40,605 nt of DNA from Planctomycetota bacterium (GCA_029978905.1 JAPOIM010000005.1:1-40605); one strand, 5' to 3'; numbered from the stretch's first letter, positions 8,374 to 17,377 are shown. Notes: generated by a model from the letters alone, not told the origin. Translations and numbers: made by a program.

Positions 8374-10088
8374 GCGTGTTTCGTCTTTTCGGAACAAAGA
8401 ATGGTGTGCAGTTCCAGGCTGCGTCGCGGTGTGTTGCGGTTCTCGTCGTTGCGTCGGCAGCCTTGGCTTCCACAGCGGTCGTCGCTGCGAAGCCCGAGGG
8501 GGTGACCACCGAATGGAATCAGTGGGGCGGTTCGCCTTCCCGCAACAACACGCCCATCGCCCACGATCTGGCGATCGAATGGGAGCCAGGCGACTTCGAC
8601 TACGACACCGGTGAGTGGCAGCCCGAGACGAGCAAGAACGTGCTCTGGGTGGCTCCTGTGGGCAGCCAGACGTACGGCAACCCCGTGCTGGCCGGCGGCC
8701 AACTCTACGTGGGCACCAACAACGGCCATGGCTACATCGAGCGGTACCCCGCGACCGTCGACCTGGGGTGCCTGCTCGCCTTCTCACAGGAGGATGGCTC
8801 GTTCCTCTGGCAGGACTCCAGTGAAAAGCTTCCCACGGGGCGCGTGCACGACTGGCCGCTGCAGGGCATCTGCTGCTCGCCGCTCGTGGAAGGGGATCGC
8901 CTCTGGTACGTCAGCAGCCGTGGCGAAGTGAAGTGTCTCGACACGGCTGGCTTCCGAGACGGTGAGAACGACGGTCCGTATAAGGACGAGGCCGTTGTCG
9001 ACGAACGGGAAGCCGACGTGGTGTGGGTGCTCGACATGATGGAGGAGTTGGGTGTTTCGCAGCACAACATGTGTTCGTGCAGCGTGACCTCCGCTGGCGA
9101 CTACCTGTTCGTCAACACGAGCAACGGCGTCGACGAGGGCCACATCAACCTGCCCAGCCCTTCCGCGCCGAGTTTCCTCTGCATCGACAAGCGCGATGGG
9201 CGTCTGCTCTGGGCCGATGACACCCCCGGCACCAACGTCCTCCACGGACAGTGGTCGAGTCCCTCCTATGCCGAGATTGACGGCGTGCCACAGGTCATTT
9301 TTGGCGGTGGAGATGGCTGGGTGTATGGCTTCGATGCCCGCGGCGAGAACGGAAAGAGCAAGATGCTTTGGGAGTTTGACTGCAATCCCAAGGAGTCGAA
9401 GTACTCGCTGGGCGGACGGGCCGACCGCAACCACATCATCGGCACGCCGGTCGTGTACGAAGGGCTTGTCTACATCGGTGTTGGCGAAGACCCGGAGCAC
9501 GGCGAAGGTGTCGGGCACCTGTGGTGCATCGATCCGACCAAGCGTGGCGACGTCAGTGCCGAACTCGCCGTGAGCCTGTCCGACCCAAACACGCCCCTGC
9601 CCCGACGCCGGATGCAGGCCGTGATCAAGGAAGATGGAGAGGTGGCCCGACCCAATCCAGCCTCGGCCGCGGTCTGGCACTACCCCGGCTTCGACGCCGA
9701 TGGCGACGGCGACCTTTCCTTTGAGGAAACGATGCACCGCACCTGCGGCACGGTCGCCATCCAGGATGGCCTCCTGTTCGTGGCCGACTTCAGCGGTCTC
9801 TTCCACTGCCTCGACGTGAAGACCGGGAAGCCGCTGTGGACCTTCGACATGCTGGCCGCAAGCTGGGGCTCGCCCTTGATCGCGGACGGCAAGGTGTACA
9901 TCGGCGATGAAGATGGCGACATCGCCATCTTCGAACTGGCTCCTGAGATGAACCTCATCGCTGAGGTCAACATGGGCAACAGTGTCTACTCCACGCCGAT
10001 TGCCGTGGGTGACACGCTCTACATCTGCAACAAGAGCCATCTGTTCGCGATCCGCGAGGGTGCTGAACCCGTCGCGGCGGGCAAGTAG
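8370..10088 (+). CDS. Second exported PQQ-like beta-propeller protein
   Basis: 572 residues with a signal peptide (hydrophobic residues about 20-40, ending before AAKPEG). PQQ-like blades recur: LLAFSQEDGSFLWQD, CIDKRDGRLLWADD, VYGFDARGENGKSKMLWEF, FHCLDVKTGKPLWTF, VYIGDEDGDIAIF. An inserted acidic segment DADGDGDLSF near residue 450 looks like a calcium-binding EF-hand/dockerin-type loop. It starts inside the stop of the upstream propeller gene (ATGA), so the two are translationally coupled and probably work together outside the cytoplasm. No enzymatic motif is identified; membership of the family does not prove a PQQ cofactor. Confidence 0.9.
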   Translation: MSVFRLFGTKNGVQFQAASRCVAVLVVASAALASTAVVAAKPEGVTTEWNQWGGSPSRNNTPIAHDLAIEWEPGDFDYDTGEWQPETSKNVLWVAPVGSQTYGNPVLAGGQLYVGTNNGHGYIERYPATVDLGCLLAFSQEDGSFLWQDSSEKLPTGRVHDWPLQGICCSPLVEGDRLWYVSSRGEVKCLDTAGFRDGENDGPYKDEAVVDEREADVVWVLDMMEELGVSQHNMCSCSVTSAGDYLFVNTSNGVDEGHINLPSPSAPSFLCIDKRDGRLLWADDTPGTNVLHGQWSSPSYAEIDGVPQVIFGGGDGWVYGFDARGENGKSKMLWEFDCNPKESKYSLGGRADRNHIIGTPVVYEGLVYIGVGEDPEHGEGVGHLWCIDPTKRGDVSAELAVSLSDPNTPLPRRRMQAVIKEDGEVARPNPASAAVWHYPGFDADGDGDLSFEETMHRTCGTVAIQDGLLFVADFSGLFHCLDVKTGKPLWTFDMLAASWGSPLIADGKVYIGDEDGDIAIFELAPEMNLIAEVNMGNSVYSTPIAVGDTLYICNKSHLFAIREGAEPVAAGK

Positions 10089-10119
10089 TCTCAACTCGTT
10101 TCAACCAGTTCGATACGGG

Positions 10120-10175
10120 GGCCTCTCCAGGGAGGCCTTCAGGGGGCACCGAGCCGCCTCATCGGGAGGCGGCTC
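10120..10175 (+). other. Two tandem hairpins in the operon gap
   Basis: GGCCTC (10120-10125) pairs with GAGGCC (10132-10137), then a perfect 10-bp stem GAGCCGCCTC (10151-10160) / GAGGCGGCTC (10166-10175) with a five-base loop. Neither is followed by a T run. They may mark a processing or attenuation point between the second propeller gene and the SGNH gene. Confidence 0.55.
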
Positions 10176-10203
10176 GCCGTGGGTTTGGAAAAGGGGGAAT
10201 GCG

Positions 10204-11922
10204 ATGCACGCCGTCGCCAGGAAGATGTTGTGCGCCTCCGCGATCGCGTTCGCGGCAGTCACCGTGGGAAGTCTCAATGCGGCCCAGAGCGCCGACGCCC
10301 CGGCAACGCCCGTGGTCGAAACCTCGCTCACCGCGGAAGGCGACGCCCTCCACGCTGCCAAACGCGTGCTCGTGATCGGTGACAGCATCACCTTCGCCGG
10401 CGGCTGGGTTGCGAACCTCTCGGCGTGGATGGAGGAGCAGGGGCTGACGGCGTCGCTGATCAACGTCGCGTTGCCCAGCGAAACGGTCTCCGGGCTCTCC
10501 GAGGAAGGGCACGCCAACGGGGCGTTCCCACGCCCGGACGTGCACGAGCGGCTCGACCGCGTTCTGCGGCTCGTGCGCCCGGATCTTGTGCTCGCCTGCT
10601 ACGGCATGAACTGCGGGATTTACGAGCCCCTCGACGACGCTCGGTTTGACGCCTTCCGCAATGGCATGACGCAGCTGCATGAAACGTGCGAAGCCGCAGG
10701 CGCCACCGTCATCCACGTCACGCCGCCAATCTACGACGGTCGTCCAGACCGCGACCATCCCGCTGGCGACGTCGATTACGAGGCCGTGCTCGCCGCCTAC
10801 TCCGAATGGCTGATGGGGAAACGTGCTGACGGCTGGATGGTGATCGATGTCCACACGCCGATGCTTGAGGCACTCACCGCTCGCCGCAGCGACGATCCAA
10901 CCTTCACCTTCCAGCCAGACGCCGTGCATCCCAACGAGGCGGGGCAGCGAGTGATCGCCGAAGCGGTGCTTGCAGGCTTGGGAGCCTCTCCGGACTCGAT
11001 GACCGAAGCCGCCCTCGCCCCGTTCCTCCCCGAGGCGACCGAACGGATGCGTCTGCTCCGCGATGCCTACCTCGCCGCGGCCGGCCATCTCCGCCCCGGC
11101 ATGGCTGCCGGACTCCCTCTCACCGACGCCGAGGCCAAGGCCTCCACCCTGACCAACTCCCTGCGAAGCCGCAGGCGTCAACTCCGAGGGACGAAACATC
11201 CCGGTGGTGAATGGCGAATCGCACTGGAATGGCCACGGCCGCCCGTGGTCACCCCCGGGCCTGCCCCCGCAGAACCCGCGGCGGTCCCCTCCGATGCGGT
11301 CGTGCTTTTTGATGGCACGAATCTCGATGCTTGGGAAGGTGGTGATGCTTGGAAGGTGGCCGACGGTGTGGCTACGGTGGGGGGCGGTGGCATCCGCACC
11401 AAGCAGCCCTTCGGCGACTGCCACCTGCATGTGGAGTTTCGCACCCCAGCGCCCGCGACCGGCTCGGGACAAGGCCGAGGCAATTCCGGTGTGTTTCTGA
11501 TGGGGCTCTACGAGATCCAGGTGCTCGATTCGTTCGAAGATGGCACGGACGGTCCGCTCACCTATCCGGACGGTCAGTGTGGTGCCCTCTACAAGCAGCA
11601 ACCACCGATGGTCAACGCCTGCCGTGCACCGGGCGAGTGGCAGACCTACGACATCCTCTTCACGCGGCCCCGTTTCGCTGAAGATGGTTCACTGGAACAC
11701 GCTGGCCGCGTGAGTGTGGTGCACAACGGCATCGCAATCCACGCCGACACCGAGATCCTCGGCCCAACAGCCTGGCACAGGCCTCCACAATCCACGCCAC
11801 ACGAAGACGCCCTGCCAATCACGATCCAGGACCACGGCAACCCAGTGGCCTTCCGCTCCATCTGGATTCGCCCACTCGAACCAATCCAGCCAACCGAAAC
11901 CCCGCGGCCTCGCTTCGAGTAG
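10204..11922 (+). CDS. Exported SGNH/GDSL esterase fused to a DUF1080 domain
   Basis: 572 residues. A signal peptide (to about residue 29) is followed by an SGNH hydrolase: block I GDSIT with catalytic Ser61, block III GMN with Asn136 and block V DAVHPN with Asp239/His242. From about residue 365 a DUF1080 (3-keto-disaccharide hydrolase) domain follows: VVLFDGTNLDAWEG, HVEFRTP, GNSGVFLMGLYEIQVLDS, PGEWQTYDI. The combination suggests deacylation of, and action on, a modified sugar in the periplasm (inference). The ATG at 10204 follows AAGGGGGA; longer readings lack a signal peptide. Its TAG stop begins repeat copy 3. Last gene of the 4.5-11.9 kb group. Confidence 0.88.
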   Translation: MHAVARKMLCASAIAFAAVTVGSLNAAQSADAPATPVVETSLTAEGDALHAAKRVLVIGDSITFAGGWVANLSAWMEEQGLTASLINVALPSETVSGLSEEGHANGAFPRPDVHERLDRVLRLVRPDLVLACYGMNCGIYEPLDDARFDAFRNGMTQLHETCEAAGATVIHVTPPIYDGRPDRDHPAGDVDYEAVLAAYSEWLMGKRADGWMVIDVHTPMLEALTARRSDDPTFTFQPDAVHPNEAGQRVIAEAVLAGLGASPDSMTEAALAPFLPEATERMRLLRDAYLAAAGHLRPGMAAGLPLTDAEAKASTLTNSLRSRRRQLRGTKHPGGEWRIALEWPRPPVVTPGPAPAEPAAVPSDAVVLFDGTNLDAWEGGDAWKVADGVATVGGGGIRTKQPFGDCHLHVEFRTPAPATGSGQGRGNSGVFLMGLYEIQVLDSFEDGTDGPLTYPDGQCGALYKQQPPMVNACRAPGEWQTYDILFTRPRFAEDGSLEHAGRVSVVHNGIAIHADTEILGPTAWHRPPQSTPHEDALPITIQDHGNPVAFRSIWIRPLEPIQPTETPRPRFE

Positions 11923-12048
11923 GCCGCGGGTGACAACCGCTGCGGCCCGGCGGCCGCAAAAGTCTCGTCGCTGGGCAAGGACATGCCACAACGCTCCTCG
12001 AGCGTTCGCCGACCGCCGCGCCTCCGCTCCCGTTTCAGCCGCCCCCTT
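11920..12048 (+). repeat. Stop-codon-associated palindromic repeat, copy 3 (diverged)
   Basis: Starts at the TAG stop of the SGNH-DUF1080 gene. The core 11956-12010 matches copy 1 read on its minus strand: GCAAAAGTCTCGTCGC, then the apex palindrome AACGCTCCTCGAGCGTT (about 11989-12005) and CGCC. The proximal 33 bases after the stop differ from copy 1 and form their own GC-rich hairpin (GGCCGC/GCGGCC). The distal half is diverged but partly alignable; the right boundary is approximate. Confidence 0.65.
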
Positions 12049-12073
12049 CACCGAGCGAGAACGTGAACCCGCC

Positions 12074-14068
12074 TCAAGGAATGAGCGTCACCGCTTCGGC
12101 CGCAGGCTCACTCGCATCGTCCGCGTCTTTCGCCCGCCAGCCAGCCGAGATCCAGCCATCCTTGCGGACGAGCAGTTCGGCCATCGGCAGAGGACCGGCA
12201 GCCTCGAGTTGCCCTGGCAGTTGAAGGGCCTCGATCTCAACCACGTCTTTGAAAATCTTATTGAAACGGCGGGTAAGAATTCTCCGCAGCGAGGTCTCCT
12301 GCACGGAGAGGCGATCGCCACTGCCCGGCTCAAATCCTGGTGGGTAGATCTGCACCTCCCCTTCGCGGATCAAGCACAGCCGGGCCGGGTCGCCGTCGAC
12401 CTGCCCCACGCGATACGCTGCCCAGATGTCCATGCCAGGAAAGGCGCGATCGCCTGAGGTGAAGCCATCTCCACGGATCGTGATCTGCAGCCACCCATCG
12501 TCGACATCGAGTTCCACAGGACGCTTGCGGGCAAAGGTGATCGACCACGGTTCCTGGTCTGGATCACTGGCAAACTCTTCCGGCATCGCAAAGTCCCGCG
12601 ACTCCGCGAGTTGCTCCACATCTTCCTGCGTGATCGTGCGTCCGGAGAGCGTGATTTCGGCGACGTTGTTGACCGCCGTATCGTGCACCCGTGCCGAGAG
12701 CACGGCCTCCGCAGCTGTCGGCGGCGGCTCAGTCGCGGCCGCGATTTGATCGGAGATTGCTTTTCTCGCGAGGATCGAGAGACGCGAATCACTCGTCGAG
12801 AGGGAGAGCAGGTCGGGATACCAGTCGCGTTCGAGCAGCGGTTCGCGAAAACGGTGCCGGAAGTCGCTGCGAGCCTGAGCAATCGGGCCCGCCGTTTCCT
12901 CGTCGAACTGCCGCCGGAGTTTCTCGCGGGCCTTCATCGAAGCCTCGGCTTCCGCCTGAGGACGAAGCTGCGCAGATTTGCGACTCGCGATCTTGCGGAT
13001 CATCTTCTGCCCAAACTTCTTGGAAACCGCGATCCCTGTGGGAGTCGAGTGGGCGGACGCCGAGGCCTTGGTGGGGCCCACGGTGATGTCCGTGTCATCC
13101 ACAAGCACGCGTTTGCTGGCCTGCAGCTGTGTTTCGCCGTCGTTAAAGACGGTCACGGGCCCGCGCCCGCCATGTGTCTTGGAATGGTTGACCGCGTTGA
13201 AGACCAACTCGAAGGCAGCCTCAGCAGTCGATGGTAGGAAGTCGAGTCGCACGTTTCCGACTGTCCGGCCCGTTCCCCGAACCCGCGTCCCAACGATCAC
13301 CTCATTCACCGGCTCCACCTGATCGACGTCACGGTTCACTGCCGTGGCCAAGAGCGACTCTTCGACGTCGATCAACAGATTTGGACGACCAGTCACCTCC
13401 CGCACACGGGTGACCAGGTCGAGCGATTGCCCGGTCGCTTCGAGTTCGTTGAGGACCAATCCGATCGGCTCAAGCGAGTCCGACTTGCCGTTGGCATCCG
13501 CAGCCTCGAGGGCCGCCGCCAGCCTCTCCAAAATCTCGGCATGTCGCTGCTTCGCGTCGGTCGCCACGGCGGCCTCGGCAGCGCGGCGGTAGCGGTCGAG
13601 GGCTCTCCGCACGCGAGCAAACTGCGGCATCGCCAGTCCGTTGGCACCGGTTTCAAAGCGGGTCTGCAGTCGGTCAATCAGCCCAGCATCCACGCCAGAC
13701 TCACTGGCTGCAAACGCGTCGGTCGACACCTCCGAGAGGGTGTCCCAGTCGAGATACGTCCGCCAGCCCGGCCCGCTCTTGCTGCGATCGAGCAGACGCG
13801 TCAGCGGCGCAAGCGCCTCCCGCAAGCCCTCGGCAGCCCGCTTCAGAACCGGAGCGTCGACCTCCTGGAACGCCTCTTTTTGCGCGCGTGCTTCTGCGGC
13901 AAGGTCGGTCAGGTCGCTGGCCTGCACGGTCCCGCCCGCAGCCGCGAGCGCAACACCCGCCATCGCCACCATGGCAGCGGTCTGCCTAAGAGCCCAGCCT
14001 CTCACGAGAGTCCGCGGCACCCCACGCTCCTGCGACACCACGGCCACCAACTGATTCCGACGGTTCAT
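12074..14068 (-). CDS. Large exported protein of unknown function
   Basis: 664 residues. The ATG at 14068 is preferred to one ten codons upstream because GAGGAAG sits just before it. A basic N-terminus (MNRRNQ) and a hydrophobic stretch near residues 30-52 ending GGTVQAS indicate an exported protein. The central part contains an Ala/Glu/Arg-rich, probably helical region (about residues 55-210) and an HSKTHGGRGPVTVFNDGETQLQ segment like a beta-rich domain; later parts include a Lys/Arg-rich helix (SMKAREKLRRQFDEE). I recognise no named domain and no catalytic motif. It is convergent with the SGNH gene and divergent from the next exported protein, sharing a 227-base upstream region. Confidence 0.75.
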   Translation of the reverse strand: MNRRNQLVAVVSQERGVPRTLVRGWALRQTAAMVAMAGVALAAAGGTVQASDLTDLAAEARAQKEAFQEVDAPVLKRAAEGLREALAPLTRLLDRSKSGPGWRTYLDWDTLSEVSTDAFAASESGVDAGLIDRLQTRFETGANGLAMPQFARVRRALDRYRRAAEAAVATDAKQRHAEILERLAAALEAADANGKSDSLEPIGLVLNELEATGQSLDLVTRVREVTGRPNLLIDVEESLLATAVNRDVDQVEPVNEVIVGTRVRGTGRTVGNVRLDFLPSTAEAAFELVFNAVNHSKTHGGRGPVTVFNDGETQLQASKRVLVDDTDITVGPTKASASAHSTPTGIAVSKKFGQKMIRKIASRKSAQLRPQAEAEASMKAREKLRRQFDEETAGPIAQARSDFRHRFREPLLERDWYPDLLSLSTSDSRLSILARKAISDQIAAATEPPPTAAEAVLSARVHDTAVNNVAEITLSGRTITQEDVEQLAESRDFAMPEEFASDPDQEPWSITFARKRPVELDVDDGWLQITIRGDGFTSGDRAFPGMDIWAAYRVGQVDGDPARLCLIREGEVQIYPPGFEPGSGDRLSVQETSLRRILTRRFNKIFKDVVEIEALQLPGQLEAAGPLPMAELLVRKDGWISAGWRAKDADDASEPAAEAVTLIP

Positions 14069-14295
14069 GAACACTTCCTCGCAGACGCACTCCAGCACGC
14101 TGGTGCCGATCCATCAGCCCCAACAAACGGCACTCTACCGAAACCACCGGGATTTCGCGACCAACACGACCCGCAGAGGCCGCAAAATCGGCAAGGCTTG
14201 CCAACGAGGCGTTCCCCGCTTCCAATCCGCGATGACTGAGACAGGAGCCCGCAACACGGGCAAAAACCAGCACCCAAAAAGGAGAATCGCTGGAA

Positions 14296-15270
14296 ATGCG
14301 GAGTGGCACGGACGCAGGTTGGTCAGACTCGGTGTGGGCCGCTGGACTTATTGGTTTGGTGCTGCTGGGAGGTGTGAACGCCCGGCCTGCCGTGGCGGCT
14401 TCCGCCGAAGAGGATACGGTCGAGACGCCAGTCGCCCAGGAGACGGCTGTGCCGCCCGCGGTGCCCTGCATCAATGACTACGCGGCCGCCACAGCCGCGG
14501 CGCAGGAAGCCGGCGCCATGCTGCTGGTCTCGGTGGAACCCACCGTTTCGAACGAAGACCTCGTGGGGGCCTATCTGCAGCAGACGGACGTGCAGGCCCG
14601 TTTTGTTGCGAGCGCCACCCCTTGGGTGTTTTGCAGGCTTCCGGTCGAGGGATCCACTGCCATCGAAGGGGAACAGACCCGCCTGATCGACCACCCGTCG
14701 CTCAGGGAACTGCGTCACGGGGCCGGCCTCTTCACCGTCGACTATGCGCACCCCACCGTCGAAGAGGGGAACACGCCTGTCTACGGCCGCATCGTGTCGA
14801 TCCTGCCGAGAACGCCGGGCAAGTACTACCGGTTTGCCACAGCCCACATTGATGAACTCGCCGACATGCCCGCCGGCACGCTCACCCAGCGTTCGATGAT
14901 CCTCGCGGTCCGCATCCATCCAGAGAATCCCAGAAGCACCGAAGGGAAAGCCGACCCAGTCCTCGCGTCCGAGGCTGCCAACCATTCGCAGCACCAGGCG
15001 TCGCTCGGCAACCAAGGTCACCACAACTGGTCCACCCGCTCTCGTCGCATTCTTTCGCGAGTGAACCACTCCGTGAACTCGCCGGTCGAGGTCGTGGCAG
15101 AGAGCTGGAAAAACCAGGATCTGATGGATTCCTGCGTCGATTGCGTCAGCAGCTGGCGGCAGTCGTCCGGCCACTGGAACGCCGTTCGCAGCCGTCACAC
15201 CCTCTTCGGCTTCGACATCCGCCGCGGGCTCAACGGCATCTGGTACGCCACCGGTATCTTCGCCCGCTAG
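14296..15270 (+). CDS. Exported protein with thioredoxin-like and CAP-like regions
   Basis: 324 residues with a signal peptide ending around PAVAAS (residue 35). The segment INDYAAATAAAQEAGAMLLV, then a strand and VFCRLPV, resembles a thioredoxin-like fold of the type that begins with a helix and lacks CxxC; none is seen here. The C-terminal 90 residues resemble a CAP/SCP domain: VNHSVNSPVEVVAESW, CVDCVSSWRQSSGHWNAV, FGFDIRRGLNGIWYATGIF. These assignments are from pattern only and are tentative. GGAG lies eleven bases before the ATG. It is divergent from the large exported protein at 12074-14068 and ends 31 bases before the convergent PII gene. Confidence 0.72.
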   Translation: MRSGTDAGWSDSVWAAGLIGLVLLGGVNARPAVAASAEEDTVETPVAQETAVPPAVPCINDYAAATAAAQEAGAMLLVSVEPTVSNEDLVGAYLQQTDVQARFVASATPWVFCRLPVEGSTAIEGEQTRLIDHPSLRELRHGAGLFTVDYAHPTVEEGNTPVYGRIVSILPRTPGKYYRFATAHIDELADMPAGTLTQRSMILAVRIHPENPRSTEGKADPVLASEAANHSQHQASLGNQGHHNWSTRSRRILSRVNHSVNSPVEVVAESWKNQDLMDSCVDCVSSWRQSSGHWNAVRSRHTLFGFDIRRGLNGIWYATGIFAR

Positions 15271-15301
15271 GTACGAACGGCCCAAGACGCGTCGCAGACC
15301 G

Positions 15302-15610
15302 CTAACCGCCAGACACCTCAGAAGCTGGCAGGACAAACACCTTGCCGTCTCCCATCCGGCCGGTGCGGGCCACCGCGACGAGGCGGTCAACCACCTCGGC
15401 GACCCACATGTCCTCGACCCAAATCGAGATCTCGACCTTTGGCAGAAACGCCTGTGAGTACTCGCTCTCGCCGTACTGATCGAGATAGTTTTTCTGGCGC
15501 CCGAAGCCCTTGACCTCACGAACCGTGCAGGCCTCGACCGGCGCCCGGTCGAGGGCCGCAAGCACGCGTTCCGCGAGGAACGGTTTCACGACTGCAATGA
15601 CTTCCTTCAC
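15302..15610 (-). CDS. PII-family signal transduction protein
   Basis: 102 residues, close to the usual 112 of PII proteins. Visible family features are the first beta strand MKEVIAVVKPF, VREVKGFGRQK, a T-loop carrying Tyr51 (in GESEY, the position uridylylated in GlnB/GlnK), FLPKVEISIWVED and the B-loop TGRMGDGKVFVLP that contacts ATP. The T-loop sequence NYLDQYGESEY differs from the classical version, so the partner may not be glutamine synthetase adenylyltransferase or AmtB. It would act in the cytosol as a trimer sensing ATP/ADP and 2-oxoglutarate. The next gene on the same strand is a ferredoxin, 48 bases upstream, which suggests an operon. Confidence 0.88.
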   Translation of the reverse strand: MKEVIAVVKPFLAERVLAALDRAPVEACTVREVKGFGRQKNYLDQYGESEYSQAFLPKVEISIWVEDMWVAEVVDRLVAVARTGRMGDGKVFVLPASEVSGG

Positions 15611-15657
15611 GCCACTCCTCGCCTCTGCTGCACTCTTTGCAAGGGCCGCAGGCAGCC

Positions 15658-16005
15658 TTAGCTGAAGAAGTTTTCGCCGTAGAGATTTGCGGGAGGGCAG
15701 GTTGTGACGGTGATGTCGCCGTGGACACGCGTCTGGCAGGCAAGCCGCATCGTCTCTTCGTTGCCGATGTAGGCCAGTGACACTCCGAGGCGGGCCTTCT
15801 CAAGCACCCCCATCCGGCTCGTGTTTTCCATGCCCTTTGTCACCAGCACTCGGCAGGAGCCGCATGATCCCAGGCCATGGCAGTTGGCCACTTTGTGGAT
15901 GCCTGGGTAGAGGGCAACGCCTGCCTGAAGCGTTTCACGACGCAAATTCGCGCCATCCGGAACCTGGATCTCTTTTTTCTCGTTGGCAAACGTGATCGTA
16001 GGCAT
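15658..16005 (-). CDS. [2Fe-2S] ferredoxin, adrenodoxin-like
   Basis: 115 residues forming one ferredoxin domain. Cluster ligands are Cys42, Cys48, Cys51 and Cys90, spaced C-x5-C-x2-C-x38-C, the spacing of adrenodoxin/Isc-type ferredoxins rather than plant photosynthetic ones. Located in the cytosol as a one-electron carrier; its reductase and acceptor are not in the window. The ATG at 16005 (MPTITF) is preceded by GAGAG; a TTG one codon upstream is possible. It is the first gene of a leftward pair with the PII gene and is divergent from the small gene at 16120. Confidence 0.92.
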   Translation of the reverse strand: MPTITFANEKKEIQVPDGANLRRETLQAGVALYPGIHKVANCHGLGSCGSCRVLVTKGMENTSRMGVLEKARLGVSLAYIGNEETMRLACQTRVHGDITVTTCPPANLYGENFFS

Positions 16006-16119
16006 CAAATTCTCTCGAAAGTCGAAGGTTGCGACGTCGATACTCTACCCGCCCCTTGAGCGGCCGGCCACCCGGCGGCCAACCTCCGAGGGGCACCAGC
16101 ACCAGGAGGCTTCCCACCC

Positions 16120-16380
16120 ATGGCCGAACTGTCGCGGTACCAGCAGTCGATCGTCAAACGGTACTATGAGAATCTCGATACAAAACTGCTGCAGCGGCTT
16201 GGCGAGCAGGTGACAGATCTCTACCTTGCAGAAGGCAAGAAACGGGAGAAACTCTGGTCATCGATCGGCGGGGCCCTGGAAAAGCTGGGCGTCCCGAAAA
16301 CTCGTATCGAGCGCCTCCGCGAGGCTGACGACGCCCGAAAGCTTGCCGACCTCGTGAGTGAACTCCACGGCAAGGCTTAG
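16120..16380 (+). CDS. Small soluble protein of unknown function
   Basis: 86 residues, charged and mostly helical in appearance (MAELSRYQQSIVKRYYENLD.. LLQRLGEQVTDLYLAEGKKREKLW..), without signal peptide or membrane segment. AGGAGG at 16104-16109 lies ten bases before the ATG, which strongly supports the start. I do not recognise a domain. It lies 43 bases upstream of thyX on the same strand and could share its transcript. Confidence 0.75.
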   Translation: MAELSRYQQSIVKRYYENLDTKLLQRLGEQVTDLYLAEGKKREKLWSSIGGALEKLGVPKTRIERLREADDARKLADLVSELHGKA

Positions 16381-16423
16381 CACACGGCAACTCAGCGGGA
16401 GGTGCCACCGGTTTCCTCCCAGC

Positions 16424-17368
16424 ATGAGTGCTTCCATGACGACCCCTTCGCCTGAAACGTCCACCCGTCACGACCTCGTGGCATCCCTGCGGTGGAAGAA
16501 GTTTCCTGTGCTTGATGACGGCTTCGTCGCGCTGGTCGACGTGATGGGTGATGACGCGGCCGTCGTGCAGGCCGCCCGGGTGAGTTATGGCGACGGCACG
16601 CGGCAAGTGAGCGATGACCGCCAGCTGATCCGCTACCTGCTGCGGCATGCCCACACCACGCCCTTTGAGATGGCCGAACTCAAGTTCTTGGTGCGGGTGC
16701 CGATGGACTGCTGGCGACAGTGGATTCGCCACCGGACCGCAAACGTCAACGAGTACTCCACCCGCTACTCACTCGCCATCGACTCGATGCAGACCACTGA
16801 GGCCGACGCATGGCGGACGCAGGCCACGAACAACCGGCAGGGCTCGGCCGGCTTGCTCTCGCGCGAAGCCGGCAGCAGCCTCTCGCACTCCGAAACCGAC
16901 CTTCACCACCGCGCCCGAGCGGTCTACCAGCAGCGGCTTGAGGCGGGCGTCGCCCGCGAGCAAGCCCGCAAGGATCTTCCTCTCTCGACGTACACCGAGG
17001 CCTACTGGAAGGTCGACCTGCACAACCTGCTCCACTTCCTCGCCCTCCGCATGGACAGCCATGCCCAGGAAGAGATTCGACGCTACGCGCTCACGCTCGG
17101 CGAGCAGATCGTGCAGCCCCTCTTCCCGCTGGTGTGGGAAGCCTTCCTGGACTACCGCGTGGAGGCAATGCGGCTGAGCCGGCTCGACCAAGAAGTGATC
17201 CAGCGGCTCGTTGCCAACCATGGTGCGGCCGGCTTGCCCGCCAGCCAGGAAGCCTTTCTGGCGTCGCAGCATGAGAGCTGGCGTCGACTCGATCGCTGCC
17301 GAGAGCGCGATGAATGCCTGGCAAAGCTCGCGGCCCTCGGCTTGGTGGTGCCCTCCGACGCGACCTAG
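16424..17368 (+). CDS. thyX: Flavin-dependent thymidylate synthase
   Basis: ThyX makes dTMP from dUMP using methylenetetrahydrofolate, FAD and NADPH. The 314-residue protein shows the ThyX signature RHRTANVNEYSTRYS (RHR at residues 102-104), preceded by HTTPFEMAELKFLVRVPM, and later YWKVDLHNLLHFLALRMD and EEIRRYA, all typical. It is longer than the common 220-260 residues because of a C-terminal extension after about residue 250. The start is uncertain: Met at 16424 or 16436, neither with a good ribosome-binding site. Its stop codon shares the CTAG centre of a perfect palindrome with the convergent moeA stop. Confidence 0.94.
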   Translation: MSASMTTPSPETSTRHDLVASLRWKKFPVLDDGFVALVDVMGDDAAVVQAARVSYGDGTRQVSDDRQLIRYLLRHAHTTPFEMAELKFLVRVPMDCWRQWIRHRTANVNEYSTRYSLAIDSMQTTEADAWRTQATNNRQGSAGLLSREAGSSLSHSETDLHHRARAVYQQRLEAGVAREQARKDLPLSTYTEAYWKVDLHNLLHFLALRMDSHAQEEIRRYALTLGEQIVQPLFPLVWEAFLDYRVEAMRLSRLDQEVIQRLVANHGAAGLPASQEAFLASQHESWRRLDRCRERDECLAKLAALGLVVPSDAT

Positions 17369-17377
17369 GTCGCGTCG
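17356..17377. repeat. 22-bp perfect palindrome overlapping two convergent stop codons
   Basis: The left half CGACGCGACCT is followed directly by its exact complement. The central CTAG supplies the TAG of thyX and the TAG of moeA. An outer CCTC/GAGG pair (17352-17355 and 17382-17385) can extend the stem across a four-base bulge. No T run is present. Confidence 0.8.

Noticed and set aside
8784-10094. 436-codon open frame antisense to the second propeller gene
   Set aside because: High-GC shadow frame; the sense gene has PQQ-like blades, a signal peptide and ATGA coupling.
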